The translations under genes were made by a program, and so were the position numbers. A DNA stretch of 64,000 bases from Palaemon carinicauda. Lineage: Eukaryota; Arthropoda; Malacostraca; Decapoda; Palaemonidae. This document shows, piece by piece, positions 19,428 through 31,484 of the stretch. The DNA lies in NCBI RefSeq assembly GCF_036898095.1, contig NC_090746.1, forward strand, positions 55,495,852-55,559,851. Reading direction: 5' to 3'. Position 1 is the stretch's first letter; every line of letters begins with the position of its first letter. The notes beneath the pieces were generated by a model. That model did no database searches, was not told the DNA's origin, and saw only the letters and a list, made by a program, of their open reading frames with translations.

Positions 19428-21134
19428 CTACCCCTTGAAGGATCTCAGTTTGTTGAGGACCCTCAACAGAAGGTTGTGAGGAGGGAACAGATAAATCTTG
19501 GACCATCTGTTCCAGTCGAGGGACATTGCGTCCACTGCTTCCGCTAAGGGGTCCTCGTACGGGGCACGTACAGGGGCAACTTCTTGTTGTTTTTCGTCGC
19601 AAAGAGGTCTATCTGCAGTTCTGGGACTTGATTCAGAATGAAGGAGAATGATCCTGCGTCTAAGGACCATTCCGACTCTATCGGTGTGAACCTGGATAGA
19701 GCGTCCGCCGTCACATTGCGGACTCCTTGAAGGTGAACTGCCGACAGGTACCACTTCTTCTTTTCCGCCAATCGGAAGATGGCCAACATCACCTGGTTGA
19801 GAGGTGGTGACCTCGATCCTTGTCGATTCAAGTATCTCACAACTACCTCGCTGTCCATCACCAACCTTATGTGGATCGAGTGACGCGGGGATACTTTCTT
19901 TAAAGTAAGGAGCACTGCCATAGCTTCTAGAAAGTTTTATGTGAAAGGTCTTGAATAGCTTGGACCAAGTCCCTTGGACTTTTTTCCGATGAGAGTGACC
20001 TCCCCATCCCTCCTTCGAGGCGTCTGAGTGAATCGTCACCGACGGGGGAGGTGGCTGAAGAAGAACCGACTTCTTTAGATGTCTGGCTTGGGACCAAGGC
20101 CTGAGAAGAGTACTTAGCCGAAGCGGCTGGTCTTCTCAGATCTCTTCGCGCGTTTGATGCATAACTTCTCCAAACTCCGATTGCATCCTTTAGCTGTGCT
20201 CTTAGCACTGGGTCTGTCACCGAAGCAAACTGGAGAGAGCCCAGTACCCTCTCCTGCTCGCGTCTTGATATCCTTTCGGAATCTAGAAGTCTCTTGACAG
20301 AACCCACTATCTCCTTCCTTTTCTTCGCCGGGATGGAGAAACGGTGTGACAAAAGGTCCCAGTGGATTCCCAGCCACTGGAACTTTTGAGATGGAGAAAG
20401 TCGAGACTTTTTTCTGTTGATCTTGAAGCCTAGGTACTCTAGGAACTGGATCACTTGACTGGAAGCTTGCAAGCATTCTGTCTCGGATGCTGCCCACACC
20501 AACCAGTCGTCCAGGTAGGCTACTACCTGAATTCCCTTTAGGCGTAATGTTTGAGAGCTACGCTCGCAAGCTTCGTAAAAATCCTTGGGGCTATGTTTAG
20601 CCCGAATGGCATGGCTCCGAAGGCGTATAGTCTTCGTTGTAGCCTGAACCCTAGGTAGGGGGAGAGTCGATGGCTGATTGGAATGTGCCAATAGGCGTCT
20701 GACAAGTCTATAGAGACGGAATATGCCCTCTTGGGCAGTAAGGTCCTTATGTGTTGCAGTGTTAGCATTTTGAATTTGCAATTCACTATGAACTTGTTGA
20801 GTGGCGACAAGTCCAGAATGACTCTGAGCTTTTCCGAGTCTTTCTTGGGAACACAAAACAGCCTCCCTTAGAAATTGATGGGCTTCACCCTTCGGATCAC
20901 CTTTTTTCTCCAACAGTTCTTGAACGTACTCCTCCATAACGGGGGTGGAGTGTTGGAAAAACCGAAGGCACGGGGGTGGAGTGCTATACCAGCTCCAGCC
21001 CAGTCCATTCTTGAGTAGGTTGTGGGCCAGGGATCGAAGGTCCACCGATCCCGAAATTTCAGAAGTCTCCCTCCTACCGGTATCATCTCACTTGGACTGC
21101 CGTCCGGAGGTGTTGCCTCCCTGACCACGACCAC
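19428..21134 (-). pseudogene. RT / RNase H / MT-like gene of 3a, frameshifted
   Basis: The first block (VGGRLLKFRDRW) is in the +1 frame relative to gag, as in the intact families. The reading then changes frame several times: LGWSW and the QHSTP block, SIDLSDAYWHIPI and MPFGLNIAPRIFTK in 20538-20810, VVAYLDDWLVW near 20520, RNase H DSEVVV and ADALSR near 19700-19850, then the LFAT and YLFPP boxes of the methyltransferase-like module. All expected blocks are present in order, so the damage is indels rather than large loss. Confidence 0.8.
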
Positions 21135-23035
21135 CCCTGAATCCCCTTCCCTTTGAGGGGCGCCTAGACGAGCCTCTGGCTGCTCCTCTAGGCTTTGCTC
21201 GAAAGGAAGTAGACTGCCCTTCGAACGCTGGGGTGAATGCCGTGGACTGTGTCGACACGGCCTGGAGTACCCACTGAAAAGTGGTCGGGGTTTGTGCCAC
21301 GATCTGGGGCACTGGAGGCAATGGCAATTGCAGTTGCTGTTGCTGTCTAACAGGCTTGGCTGGCCGAGACGGTAGCCTAGTCCTCATAGTCTTCCTCTTT
21401 GGTTGAGGACCCTCATCCGGGGAAGACTTTCTTTTGATAGCCAGGCCCCACTTCTGGAGAAGGTTTCTATTCTCCAAGGCGGCCTTATCAACAACTTCTT
21501 TGACCAAGTCGGTAGGGAATAGGTCTTTTCCCCAAATGTTGGAGGAGATTAGTTTCCTTGGCTCGTGCCTCACCGTAGCCGAGGTGAACACGAACTCCCT
21601 ACAAGCTCTCCTTGCCTTGACGAAGCCATAAAGGTCCTTCGTCACTGTGGCCAGATGAGTCTTGGCCACCACCATGAACATTTCATGGACCTTGGGGTCA
21701 CTTGCCATCGTCTCAAGAGTAGTCTGAAGAGACATTGAGGCAGCCAGTCTTTCTTGTGTCTCGAACTCTCTTCGCAAAAGAAAGTCAGACAGCTTAGGGA
21801 GGTCCTCGCCGAACTGACGTCCGGCAATATCAGCCTCCAACTTCCCAACTGAGAACGTAAGATGGACGTCCTTCCAGTCTTTGTAGTCCATAGGCAGGGC
21901 AAGCGACAAGGGTTTACACTCCTCCAGGGAGGGGCAAGACTTGCCGGCCTCGACTGCTTTTAGTACAGCCGCAAACCCTTTCTGTAAAAAGGGAAAGGCT
22001 CTAGCAGGCGAGGACACAAGGGAAGGGAGCTTCTTGCTCAATGCAGCTACCTTTGAGTTAAAGAAGCCCCTCTCTTTCATCGAGGATGAAAGTAGAGCTT
22101 GAGCCTTAGCGTGGTCCATCACTATGACCTCCTTCGGCTCTGTCTCCTCCTTTGAAGCTGGTTCCTTCATCAGCCGGACATAACAGTCCGGATATGATGC
22201 CTTGCTGGGCCAGAATTCCACCTCCTCCAGGGGAACTGAGCCCAGCTTATCCGAGATGACGATCTTTCCAGTCGTCATCGGCATGTGCTCAGCATACCTC
22301 CATGGGTTAGCATCTGAGCACAAGGGAAGGTCTTTCACATTGAGCTTTTTCTGGGGCCCATGTGATTCTGCAAGGCACTGCATCCGCAGTTCCATTGCAG
22401 CCGCCTTCTCCTGATTCTCCTTCTGCATTTGTTGGATCATTCCAACAATAGAAGAGAGGGCCTGTCCCAGCTCTACTGGGAGACCGGCCGATGTTGAGGG
22501 AATAGGCTCCGGAATCTGAACCGGAGTAGCCGACACCTCGTCGACCTCTTTCTCTACAACTTCTGGGGCTTGAACTTCATCCTGGGCTTCTGCCAGGAGG
22601 TCTTCCTCCAGACGCTCGTCCACATCAGACATCCTGTCATGTAACTGGATGCCTTGCATCGCGACTGCGACTTCAGCATCCACCTGGATCTGAACTTGGG
22701 GGATCTCCTCTTGAGGCTGGGGAATCACTGCATCAGCTGATGCCTTAGGGAAAAGATACGCCCTCATCTTCTCACTTGGAAGATAAGGGCCAGAGGTGTT
22801 CTTTTGGAAGCCCCTTACCCAGGTACGAAGCTTTCCCCTTGCTATATCCCTTGATTCCGCCGTCCTAGGGGAATCAAAGGCCTCAGTAATCAGGTTAGTG
22901 CACACAGTACATACCTGAGGGTCCCAATACCGGAGATCATCCTTGGAGACAGCGCATGCTGCGTGTCTCCTACAAAACTCATGTCCGCAGAGGTTCTTGC
23001 TGCGGACGTTGCAGAAAGCACTTCGGAGGGTCCTT
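21088..23035 (-). CDS. Gag-like ORF1 of DIRS element 3a
   Basis: This ORF is open for about 650 codons. A strong acceptor (TTTCTTCTCTTTACAG) lies at its upstream edge, so the initiator is probably in an upstream exon. Without splicing, the frame reaches a Met at 23067. The N-terminus carries a RING-like pattern C19, C27-x-H29-x2-C32-x2-H35-x2-C38 ... C53-x2-C56 (numbering from that Met). A charged, coiled-coil-like middle is followed by a conserved capsid-like domain with HEPRKLI and WGKDLFPTDLV shared with family 2. The tail is GRGF/RGG-rich and basic, and probably binds RNA. It ends in a TGA. Confidence 0.85.
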
Positions 23036-23067
23036 CTGTAAAGAGAAGAAATTTCCATGAGTATCAA

Positions 23068-25160
23068 GTGAACTATGTATCACAGGATATGCAGTGTATA
23101 GCATAACAATTCAGAAAGGAAAGACACACACTTGTGTTTCCCTCACAACCCAATGCTGCAGCCTTCCAGATAATAAAATCAAATGGTTAATCTCTTCTAG
23201 AGTAACCAATGCAAAGTTTCCAGAGGAAACAGGTGGAGCTCACACCTAATCAATGATTTTAAAATCCTGGATAATAGACAGGAAAGAACTCACTTTCCTA
23301 TCTGTAGGGCAACAGCAAAGGACTGTGCAAGAAAACACAAAAGTGTTAGAACACACAGTGCTGTACCAAAACCCATACTATAGTTTTCTTCTTACTGTAT
23401 ATGTTATACTGAAGAATACTAGTACAGTATAGGAGGATACGTGCCGGCCGGCACACACCATAACTAGCTTTAAAGTATACTACTTAACAGCTATAAGGCG
23501 GCAGAACTCTGGTTCAAATGCATGTGCCGGCCGGCAACAGCCAATGTCGGCCGGCAATGGCTGCCGGCTGGCAACTATACAAGGTAGTACCCAGCTGCCG
23601 GCCACACTCTTGGTGACCGGCAGACAAGGGCTGACATTAGCCGGCCGGCAAAGGTACAGGACCGATGCCAGCCGGCAGCAAAAGAACCAGAGGACTAAAC
23701 CTGCCCGGCTGCCGGCCTCATAGGCCGGCAGCTGGGTCGGGTACAGCACTAGAAGAAAAATAGAATGGATGCCGGGATAAGAGTGTACACTACCTCCAAG
23801 CCCGGCAATCCGAAAGAGTGCATATAAGGAAGGGGAGAATCTAATTCAGGCTTCCTGACCAATGCCGTCTGGCTCTACAGGCAGGCATGGATGAGGGACC
23901 AAGGGAGGTCCGGGCAGCACTCAAAATATAAGACCCTTGCCGGCCGACAGCTCTGCCGGCCGGCAATGGGCTGTGTCAATTCCACATCCTAACCTATACT
24001 AGGTCCAGATGTAGAACGACGTACAGTACTGTAATGGCTAGGCCATTACGGAGATAGAGGGGGAAGGGACAAAGAGGGTCCTACCAACCTTGCTTTAGTG
24101 ACGGATCACCCGCAGCCAAGAAACTTATCTTAGCCTAAGGGAGATCCAAGGGGGGAGGCCAGCAATACTTGCCAGCTCCCAGAGCACCAAAGCAAGGAAG
24201 GTGTTGCCACTCCCAGGGAAAGAAACTTATCCTCCCCCGAGAACAGCAACAAGGACTAGTCTGGTAGATCACAAAAGAAGGAATCATATCCACAGAAACC
24301 TTCGGTAGTGACCTAAGGAGGCTAAGCCACCTTTGTCTGTGTCAGGCCAGCGAGGGAGACTCTACCCCAAGCCAGACAAGCACAGACTCAGACTAAAAAC
24401 TCTGTTGTTCTGTCCCTCTTTGAACCAGACTTACTGGAACAGGAAGGTACAGTAACACCCCAGTATAGTTTTATCGAAAATTAATTCGGAAAAAACCACT
24501 TAGGGATAAGCCCAAGGCTTAACCAGAGGGAAAGGGATTGCATACCTTCTCCGAAGAAAAGAAAGCAACCGGGAAGTATGAGAAAGTATACTAAGGCTCC
24601 ATAAGCAACTTAGCCTAGGCACCAAGAGAATCGATTACCTAAATCACCGAAACTCAGTCGTATACTATCTTGGAAATATTCAACACAATCTTAAATGTAT
24701 AAAACATAGCCTAAAGCTTCAATAAAATTTTATTACACTCGGAAAAACCAAAATCATGCATGAAGTACTAGGACCAAACGACTAGGCTACATGGCCTAGC
24801 GTAGGCCAGAATGGCGAATACTTCGCCAAAATAATACTAAGCACGAAAGGAAATCCTATGTAATGCTAAATAGCTAAAATTTATTAAAGCAAAACAACCG
24901 GGAATGTCGCTCTGACTAACTAAACTTATACCTAGCGAGCGACAGCGTCCATGACGCCTCCGGTAGGCTACGGCTCTTGTAACAAAGATTAATCCTATTA
25001 ATCACTCAAAAATTTACCAAGAGCCTACATTTATACATAAAAGACATGGTACTCAACTTATCAGAGGCCGACGAAGACGGAGAAGCCATGAAAAGTAGAA
25101 TAAATCCAAGATTTGCGAGAAACACAGGAAAAAAACACCGAGTTGTTAAGCTACGCAAAA
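23068..25160. other. 5' leader of element 3a
   Basis: About 2.1 kb lies between gag and the 5' repeat. It contains a dense cluster of GCCGGC palindromes (listed separately) and probably one or more introns, judging by the acceptor at the gag boundary. I found no other coding sequence. Short open frames over the palindromes are low-complexity by-products. Confidence 0.6.
23440..23970. repeat. Cluster of GCCGGC palindromes in 3a leader
   Basis: At least a dozen copies or near-copies of the 12-bp palindrome tgccggccggca occur in about 530 bp, for example at 23442, 23523, 23639 and 23954, with partial ones between. The spacing is irregular. The composition differs sharply from the AT-rich surroundings. 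Possible roles are a binding-site array or RNA hairpins, neither shown. Confidence 0.85.
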
Positions 25161-25488
25161 AGGAATACAGATGGCGCCAGGATTGGCGCCAGGCACGCAT
25201 ACGAATCGGATGTTAGGGAGCCTTGGGAGCGGCTCCCCCTTTTTCTTTCCCGAATTTGTTTCTTGCCAATCGCCTCCTACGAGACGAAATCTCTGTCCAG
25301 GATGCAGATTGCCATGTGGCGTGTCAAGAATACGTCCTCTGATATGTTGCGATATCCCTTTCAGGAGGGATATTCGCTCCAGGAGTTAGAATTCTGGTAC
25401 CTTAAAATAAATTCTCTGGGAATATCGCCGTAGTTGTAATATACCCTAAGAAGCTACCCTATAGGAACTTCCATCAGGACGACATGGC
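25161..25488. repeat. Inverted terminal repeat, right (5') arm of 3a
   Basis: This is the reverse complement of 16927-17254. Short open frames inside both arms are a by-product of the repeat and are not treated as genes. Confidence 0.88.
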
Positions 25489-25503
25489 TTGAGCCCAAAA
25501 AAT

Positions 25504-26026
25504 ACATTTAGTATTTTACCTTGTAACTAGATTATCAATTGTAGTGACAATCAGGTATGAATCTGATCCGGCATTGAAAACACATCAGGGTCCATATTTT
25601 CTCCTGTCGGAAAAATATGTAATTTCATCGAAATGATGCCACTCAATGGAGATATGAAACCAAATCTGACTGATTTGTACAGATTTTGGAAATGCTTGAA
25701 CACCGTGACACAACGTTCACTCGGCACTGGTATTATCAGTCAGATATGCACCCATTTTGAACATTGTGTTAATCATCGTTGTGATTTGCACACCCATTTT
25801 GAACATTGTGTTAATCATCGTTGTGATTTGCACTCAAGGGTAAATGTACCAATGCACCCGATGCACTGGAAAGTTCCAAAGCAGTGCACTGTTCGTCGCA
25901 GGCTTAGACGAAGGGTTTTTTAAAACTACCCGCCGCCACCACAACATGTCTTATTTTATGTACTTGCTTTGTATAGTGTTGGAAGAAGTTCTGGGAAGAA
26001 GCAATTTTCTTAGGATCATGAACTGC
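25504..26026. other. Part of 3b between nested copy and recombinase remnant
   Basis: This is the 3' untranslated part of 3b continued. It contains two adjacent 42-bp copies (25749-25832) of a unit beginning cacccattttgaacattgtg. No gene was recognised. Confidence 0.6.
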
Positions 26027-26176
26027 GGGTGAGCTGTCAGGATCCGCTCTGCGAATAAGTAGGTGAGTATTGCTCTGGGTGAGCTGTCAGGATCCGCTCT
26101 GCGAATAAGTAGGTGAGTATTGCTCTGGGTGAGCTGTCAGGATCCGCTCTGCGAATAAGTAGGTGAGCATTGCTCT
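26027..26176. repeat. Three tandem 50-bp units in 3b recombinase remnant
   Basis: These are three head-to-tail copies of a 50-bp unit starting gggtgagctgtcaggatccg. The first two are identical and the third differs at one base (gagcat for gagtat). The unit overlaps the region coding for the recombinase catalytic part, so it is a local expansion of coding sequence in a dead copy. Confidence 0.95.
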
Positions 26177-26880
26177 CAGTTATTTTAGGGATAGATTTTG
26201 ATCCTGAGGTTTCGCCTCGGAAGAGCTGTCCTTCCTTGAAGTCTGAAGTTCTACGAAGATAGACCTTAGCATAGGGAGACATCTTCCTTCAGTGGGCAGA
26301 TTCTCCAAGGACCCCACCTAGTGGTGGGCAACTCGTTTTTGGCGAGAAAGTAGGATCGGGGAAAGGATTCAGTTCTCCCTCTTCTGTGAACTGAATATGG
26401 CCTACATCCCTGATAGGGCCAATATTTCACTAACTCTAGCCCCTGAGGCTATTGCGAACAGAAAATTGGCTTTCTGTGTTAGTTCTTTTACAGTACAATC
26501 CTCATTGTTTAGGTTCGAAGCATAGTGCAAGACTTTGACCAACGCCCATGTAATGGGCTTTGGAGGGGTTGCCGGCTTGGGTCTAGTGCATGCTTTGGTA
26601 CCTTAAAAAAGGTTTCGCTTATGAGGTCCGTCTCAAAGGCGTATAGAAGAGGTCTAGTCAGGGCCGACTTACACATGGTTATCGTAGTGGAAGTCAGGCC
26701 TCGTTCAAGTAGGTAAAAGAAGAAAGAGGCAGAAACCTGTTGAAATTTCTGTTGGTCCCCTTGTTTTCACGAGGGTTACCCCTTTCTTCCAAGACAATCC
26801 ACATTGTCTCCTGGTTGGACTTGACTTGTACTCTACAATGAAGTCGGCCACATTCTTCGAGATCCCAAACTTTTGTTCAC
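26027..26880 (-). pseudogene. Recombinase remnant of 3b
   Basis: Minus-strand sequence parallels the recombinase of 3a: the LRRTSDFK-type block near 26240, the PRWWGPWR-like block near 26310 and the LASGARVSE-like block near 26440. It is broken by stops, frameshifts and the 50-bp triplication. The HxxR-to-Tyr end of the gene is missing or unreadable. Confidence 0.65.
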
Positions 26881-28660
26881 TGCAAGGGCGAAAAAATCAT
26901 GAGATGCAGGGTGTTGGTTCTCGAGGATGAAATGTAACAGCAGACTTCTGCACCAGTTTGGATAAAACTGGGTACGGCAGAGGAAACAGTTACAGTTTCA
27001 ATTCTAGAACTAGAGGAAACCAATTGTTTTTGGGCCATTTGAGGGCCACTACAGGAGCTGTTCCTCTGCACGATCCTAGCTCTTCGAGGACTTTTAGCAG
27101 CAGATTGGTTGGTGGAAACAGATAAATTTGATTCCATCCGTTCCAGTCGAGAGACGTGACGTCTATCGCTTCTGCTTAAGGTTCTCATAAGGGGCTACAT
27201 AACGAGGTAGTTTCTTGTCGCTCGTTGGGAAGAGGTCGATCTCCAGTCCCGGGACTTTTATCGAAAATAAAGGAGTATGAGTCTGCGTCTAGGGACCATT
27301 CTGTCTCTATCGGCTTTCGCCTGGATAGAGCATCCGTCGTCACATCGTGGAACCCTTGAAGGTGAACTGCTTGATAAATGCCATCTTCTCTTTCTTGCCA
27401 GGCAGAAGATGGCTAACATCACGTGGTTGATGTGAGGTGAACTCGAGCCTTGTTGATTAGACATATTACTATCACCTCGCTGTTGAGAGCCAATCTGATG
27501 TGGACTGTTCTGCGAGGGGATAGTCTCCTCAACGTCAGGAGGACTGTCATAGCCTCCAAGATGTTAATGTGAAAGTTTTTTGAACTGGAATGATCAATTT
27601 CTTGCGAATGGCCTCCCCATTCTTTCAGGGAGGCTTCCGTGTGTATCGCCACTGGTGTTTGTGGTAGTTGCAAGAGAATTGTCTGTGCTAGGCTCTTATT
27701 CGTTGACCACGGCCTTAATGGCGTGCGCAATTGGCTCTGTGTCAACCTTGTTGATCTCTTTGAGCCTTTGATGTGTATCTTCTCCAGACTCCTGGCGCAT
27801 CCTTTGGCTGTGCTTCTAGCCCCGGGTCTGTCACTACTGCGAACCGGAGAGAGCCCAGTACTCTTTCCTGTTGGCATTTTGAAATCCTCGTGTTGGATTA
27901 GTCTCTTGACAGATGCCGCTATTTCTCTCCTCTTCTTTAATAGAATGGAGAGGTGGTGTGACTGCAAATTCCCATGGATTCCTAACCATTGAAACTTGTA
28001 AGCTGGAGAAAGGCGAGACTTCTAGCGATTGATCTTGAGGCCCAGGTGTTCCAGGAACTGGATCACCTTTCCGGCCGCTTGCAGACAAGTAGCCTTGGAT
28101 GCTGCCCGCACCCGCCAATCGACTAGTTATGCTACTACCTGTACTCCTTCGGAGCGTAGGTGCTGGACGATCGTGTCCATTAGCTTTGTAAATACCTTTG
28201 GAGCTATGTTTAGTCCAAAGGGCATGGCTGTGAAGACAAATTTTGTCTTCTGTAGCCTGAATCATAGGTAAGAGGAGAGGGGGCGACTGACTGGTAGATG
28301 CCAGTAAGCATCTGCCAGGTCTATTGAGACTGTATACGCCCCTTTTTGGTAAAAGAGTCCTTATGTGTTGCACTGTAAGCATCCGGAACTTCTTGTTCTC
28401 AATGAACTTGTCGAGTGAAAACAAGTCTAGAATGACTCTGGGTCAGTCTGAGTCTTTCTTGGGAACACAAAACAGCCTTCCCTGGAATTTTGATGGACTT
28501 CGCTTTCCTCATTACCTTCTTGTTCAAGAGTTCTGAGGTATATTCTTCCAATAAGGGGGAAGTGTTGGAAGAATTTTGGAAAGGTGGATTTTTGTTCCAT
28601 TTCCAACCAAGTCCATTCATAATTTGGCTGTGGACCCAGGGATCGAAGGTCCAATGATCC
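26881..28660 (-). pseudogene. RT / RNase H remnant of 3b
   Basis: Fragments in several frames follow the order of the 3a gene: an LGW/QHFP block near 28600, MLTVQHIRTLLPKR near 28360, a decayed palm, a GRxPGARSTAKG region near 27850, and RNase H-like MTVLLTLRRLSPRRT near 27540. The YLDD box is not readable (the equivalent place near 28130 is altered). It is non-functional. Confidence 0.7.
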
Positions 28661-28699
28661 CGAAAGTGTTAAAGTCTACCTCCTACCTGGAACCTCTCA

Positions 28700-30300
28700 T
28701 TGTTTAGAGGTTCCTGAGGACATGTTTCCATGACCACGTCCTCCTCCACCCTTGGGGGATTTCCGGAGGATCCTCTTTTTGGGCCCTTACCTTTGTAGGG
28801 CCGAAAGGTGGTCGAGTGCCTTTCAAAGCCTGGATTAAATACAGGTGACTAGCTACCAGCTGATGAGAGACCATCTGGAAGATGGTTTATGGCTGGACTA
28901 CCATTTGAGGCACCGTGGTCATGGTCACGGTCGGAAATTGTGCAGTTCTAATGATGATTTCCTCTTTGAGGACATGCCCCACTTTTGGAGCAGGTTCCTA
29001 TTCTCCGTGGTGGCTCTGGTAATGACTTTTTGGACCACTTCCTGTGGGAGAGGGTTTACGCCCCAGATACATGATGAAATCAGTTTTCTGGTTCGTGTTT
29101 CACCGTTGTTGCGGCAAACACATGCTCTCTACCGGTCCATTTTTGACCTGAGAAGAGCCTACAAATCCATCACAAGGGTGGGGCGTTATTAAAGTCCTGC
29201 ACACATTTCTAAGCAGTTCTGATGAGACAGGGAGGCGGCAAAACTATCTTTCGTCTCCTGTTCCTTACTCAAAGGATTGTTTGGCAACTTTGGAAGGTTC
29301 TCATTAAACTGCTGGCCTGCTATCTCCGGATCCAACCTCGAGACGGAGAAAGTTAGATGTACCTCTTTCCACTTCTCGCAGGTGGGCATAGCTAGAGATA
29401 ATGGTTTGCATTTCTCTAGGATTGGGCAGGCTTTCCCCAAAAGGGGGAAGGCTGCGGAGGAAGGAGCAATGAAGGTTGGATGCTTCTTGCTCAATGCTGA
29501 GACTTTTAGAGTTAGTATATCCGGCCCCTTTCTGGGTCTTGGTAAGGAAGGCTTGTGCCTTGTCATGTTCGAGGATAATGACTTCCTTCGGTATAGTCTC
29601 CTCGCGGGATGTAGGTTCATCTCGCAGTCTCTCTGGGTACGCTGAAAGCTAGGCCAGAATTGAAGCTCTTCAAGGGGATTAGACCCAAACTTCTAGGAGA
29701 TATCAAGTTTTAGTTTTCCATTCAACATGGGCATGTGTTCCGTCTACCTCCAGGGGTTGGTTCGGAGCAGTGAGGGAGGTCAGATATTTTAAGGGGCTTA
29801 GCGGAGCCCCTTCAAGCGCCAGGGCGTTTCCTTCCCTGTACCTCTCTCTTTATTTCTTTGAGATCTTGCTTATTCTCCTCTCGTTCCTTCCGGAACAGTG
29901 TTGGCATCTGCTGGATCGACTCTAGGAGCGTTTCACTCCTGCCAATCTGTCTAGCCAGTTGGGGAGTTGGGGCTGAAGAGGTTGACGGCATAAGTTGATA
30001 TGCCGGCACAGTGAGCTGAGGGACCTCAGTCACCGTCAAAACGGACCCTTCTTCCTCCGTGGGTGGTTGAACCACTCCATATTTAGGGCCTTCTTGCAGT
30101 AGGTCCTGTCCGGTGTCAGTGGACACCTCTGACATCCGATCTTGGTGGATGTCCAAGCTTTGCAGTGCCTGTTGATATACCTGTCTACTGTCCGTTGGAT
30201 AGAGGGATGCTGGATCTGTGCCTGAGGCACAGAGGTATTCGATTGAGCCTTAGGAAACAGTAGGCACTTCAAAGATTTGTAAGGTAGGTAAGGTCCCGGA
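28700..30300 (-). pseudogene. Gag remnant of 3b
   Basis: Two better preserved pieces (29189-29620 and 29812-30272) match the middle of the 3a gag, for instance CKPLSLAMP and VHLTFSVSRL. The part coding for the WG..LFP domain is decayed (about 28980-29100). The RING-like N-terminus is absent, so the 5' end of the gene has been lost. Confidence 0.7.
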
Positions 30301-30571
30301 GAGTTCTCCTGGAAGCCTCATACTCACCTTTGGTGGGTTTCCCTTGCTGTATCCCTTGACACCGTAGTGTCGGATATCTTTTACAAAGCCGTCGGTCAGC
30401 AAGGTCAGGCGATTGGAGCCAAAAATTATACACAGAAAAGATTAAATACTCAACTTTACAGAGGATGAAGATGCTGGAGATTACATGGTAATATTCCTTG
30501 AAAACATTAAGAACACCGAGAGGAACATGGGAGAACACTGTGCTTAAATGGCTACGTTTAAAGGAATAGAT

Positions 30572-30865
30572 ACGCCATAGTAGTACCGGGAGGGGATCCA
30601 CCGGGTAACCTTGATAACGGCTCCCCTTCAATTTCGCCACTCTTCCCCCTCAAAGCGTAAAATCTATTCGGGGTGAAGATTGCCATGTGTCGTATCAAGA
30701 AATACGTCCCCTGATATTATGCGATATCCTTTAAATTTATATTAAGGATACTCACGCCAGGAGTTAGAATTCTGGAAACCTGTGGTTAATTCTCTGGGAG
30801 TATCACTGTAGCCAAATATCCTTTAGAAAGCTGCCTAAAGGAACCTTCCATCAGGACGGCATGGC
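30572..30865. repeat. Inverted terminal repeat, right arm of 3b
   Basis: This is the reverse complement of 16147-16438, lying about 14 kb away because of the nested element. It ends about 150 bp from the donor site of the 31030-31216 host exon. Confidence 0.85.
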
Positions 30866-31029
30866 TGAGCCCAAAAAAACTGTAAATATCTTAATCTAGT
30901 AAAAACAAGTTGGACTATATATCTAGAATATCAGATTTTAGAGCTTAGGATATAGTGTTTCTAATTAAAAGATTAAAGAGCATTTCTCTATCAAATTAAC
31001 AAGTACTGTGTAGTAAAGTATAACCTTAC

Positions 31030-31216
31030 CTTGCTCCACGTCTCCTTGGAGGAAGCTTTCTTTTATTGGGATCTATAACATCCTCCTTCCTTGTCTGAAT
31101 ATCGATTGGTTCCTGCTTAAGGTTCCCCATATCTAAGACCTGCATTTCCTCTAACCCATCACTGACATCAATGCCAGCTAATTCAATGGATGTAACATCT
31201 GATGGCAACTCATTTC
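31030..31216 (-). CDS. Host gene, coding exon with possible SUMO site
   Basis: This is a 187-nt exon between a CCTTGTAG acceptor and a GTAAGG donor. It begins with two bases that complete the glycine codon left open by the exon at 35578, and ends two bases into an arginine codon. The peptide is acidic (SIELAGIDVSDGLEEMQ) and then turns basic (KRKLPPRRRGAR). LKQEPID contains the psi-K-x-E pattern of sumoylation sites, which suits a nuclear regulator but is only a motif match. The right end of a degraded DIRS copy lies about 150 bp past its donor. Confidence 0.8.
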
Positions 31217-31484
31217 CTACAAGGCAAAAAATTTACTTAAAAGAAAAAATGAACTTCACATAGTCCTGTATTGTCTGTTATAGTAAAGTAAGGAGCTACA
31301 CAAGACTGCAAAAATGAATTGCCCTGATATATGCTGATGACCTGTTGTTATTATGAAAGGTCTTGAAATTTTTTTTTAAATTGAAGAATTGAAAATAAAA
31401 AGAGTAACAAAGCCATGTCTCTGGTGTCTGAAAAGGATTTGTTTAACACTTTATATGCATCATAGTTCTTAAAAAATCACAAAA

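Larger units (their letters stand above)
16881..25500 (-). mobile_element. DIRS-like element 3a, full length, nested in 3b
   Basis: This is an element of about 8.6 kb with 328-bp inverted repeats that differ at only a handful of positions by eye, an ICR at 17330-17425, and an intact gag ORF. Its RT and recombinase are broken by frameshifts. The flanks are ...gacac/aaaa on the left and aaaa/atacattt on the right, an A-run shared between element end and target with no clear target duplication. It inserted into the 3' untranslated part of an older member of its own family. Confidence 0.9.
16098..30880 (-). mobile_element. DIRS-like element 3b, old, interrupted by copy 3a
   Basis: The outer inverted repeats at 16147-16438 and 30572-30865 match each other with scattered differences. 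They share the family-3 ends: aaaacggattttgagc on the left and gagcccaaaaaa on the right. The body continues at 25504-30571 with decayed recombinase, RT/RNase H and gag remnants, all on the minus strand. The 16881-25500 interval is a complete younger family-3 element inserted into the 3' untranslated part. The ICR of 3b survives only as its left half (about 16545-16567). Confidence 0.85.

Noticed and set aside
23480..23749. 89-codon open frame over the palindrome cluster
   Set aside because: It is produced by the repeated GCCGGC motif; no homology and no conserved start.
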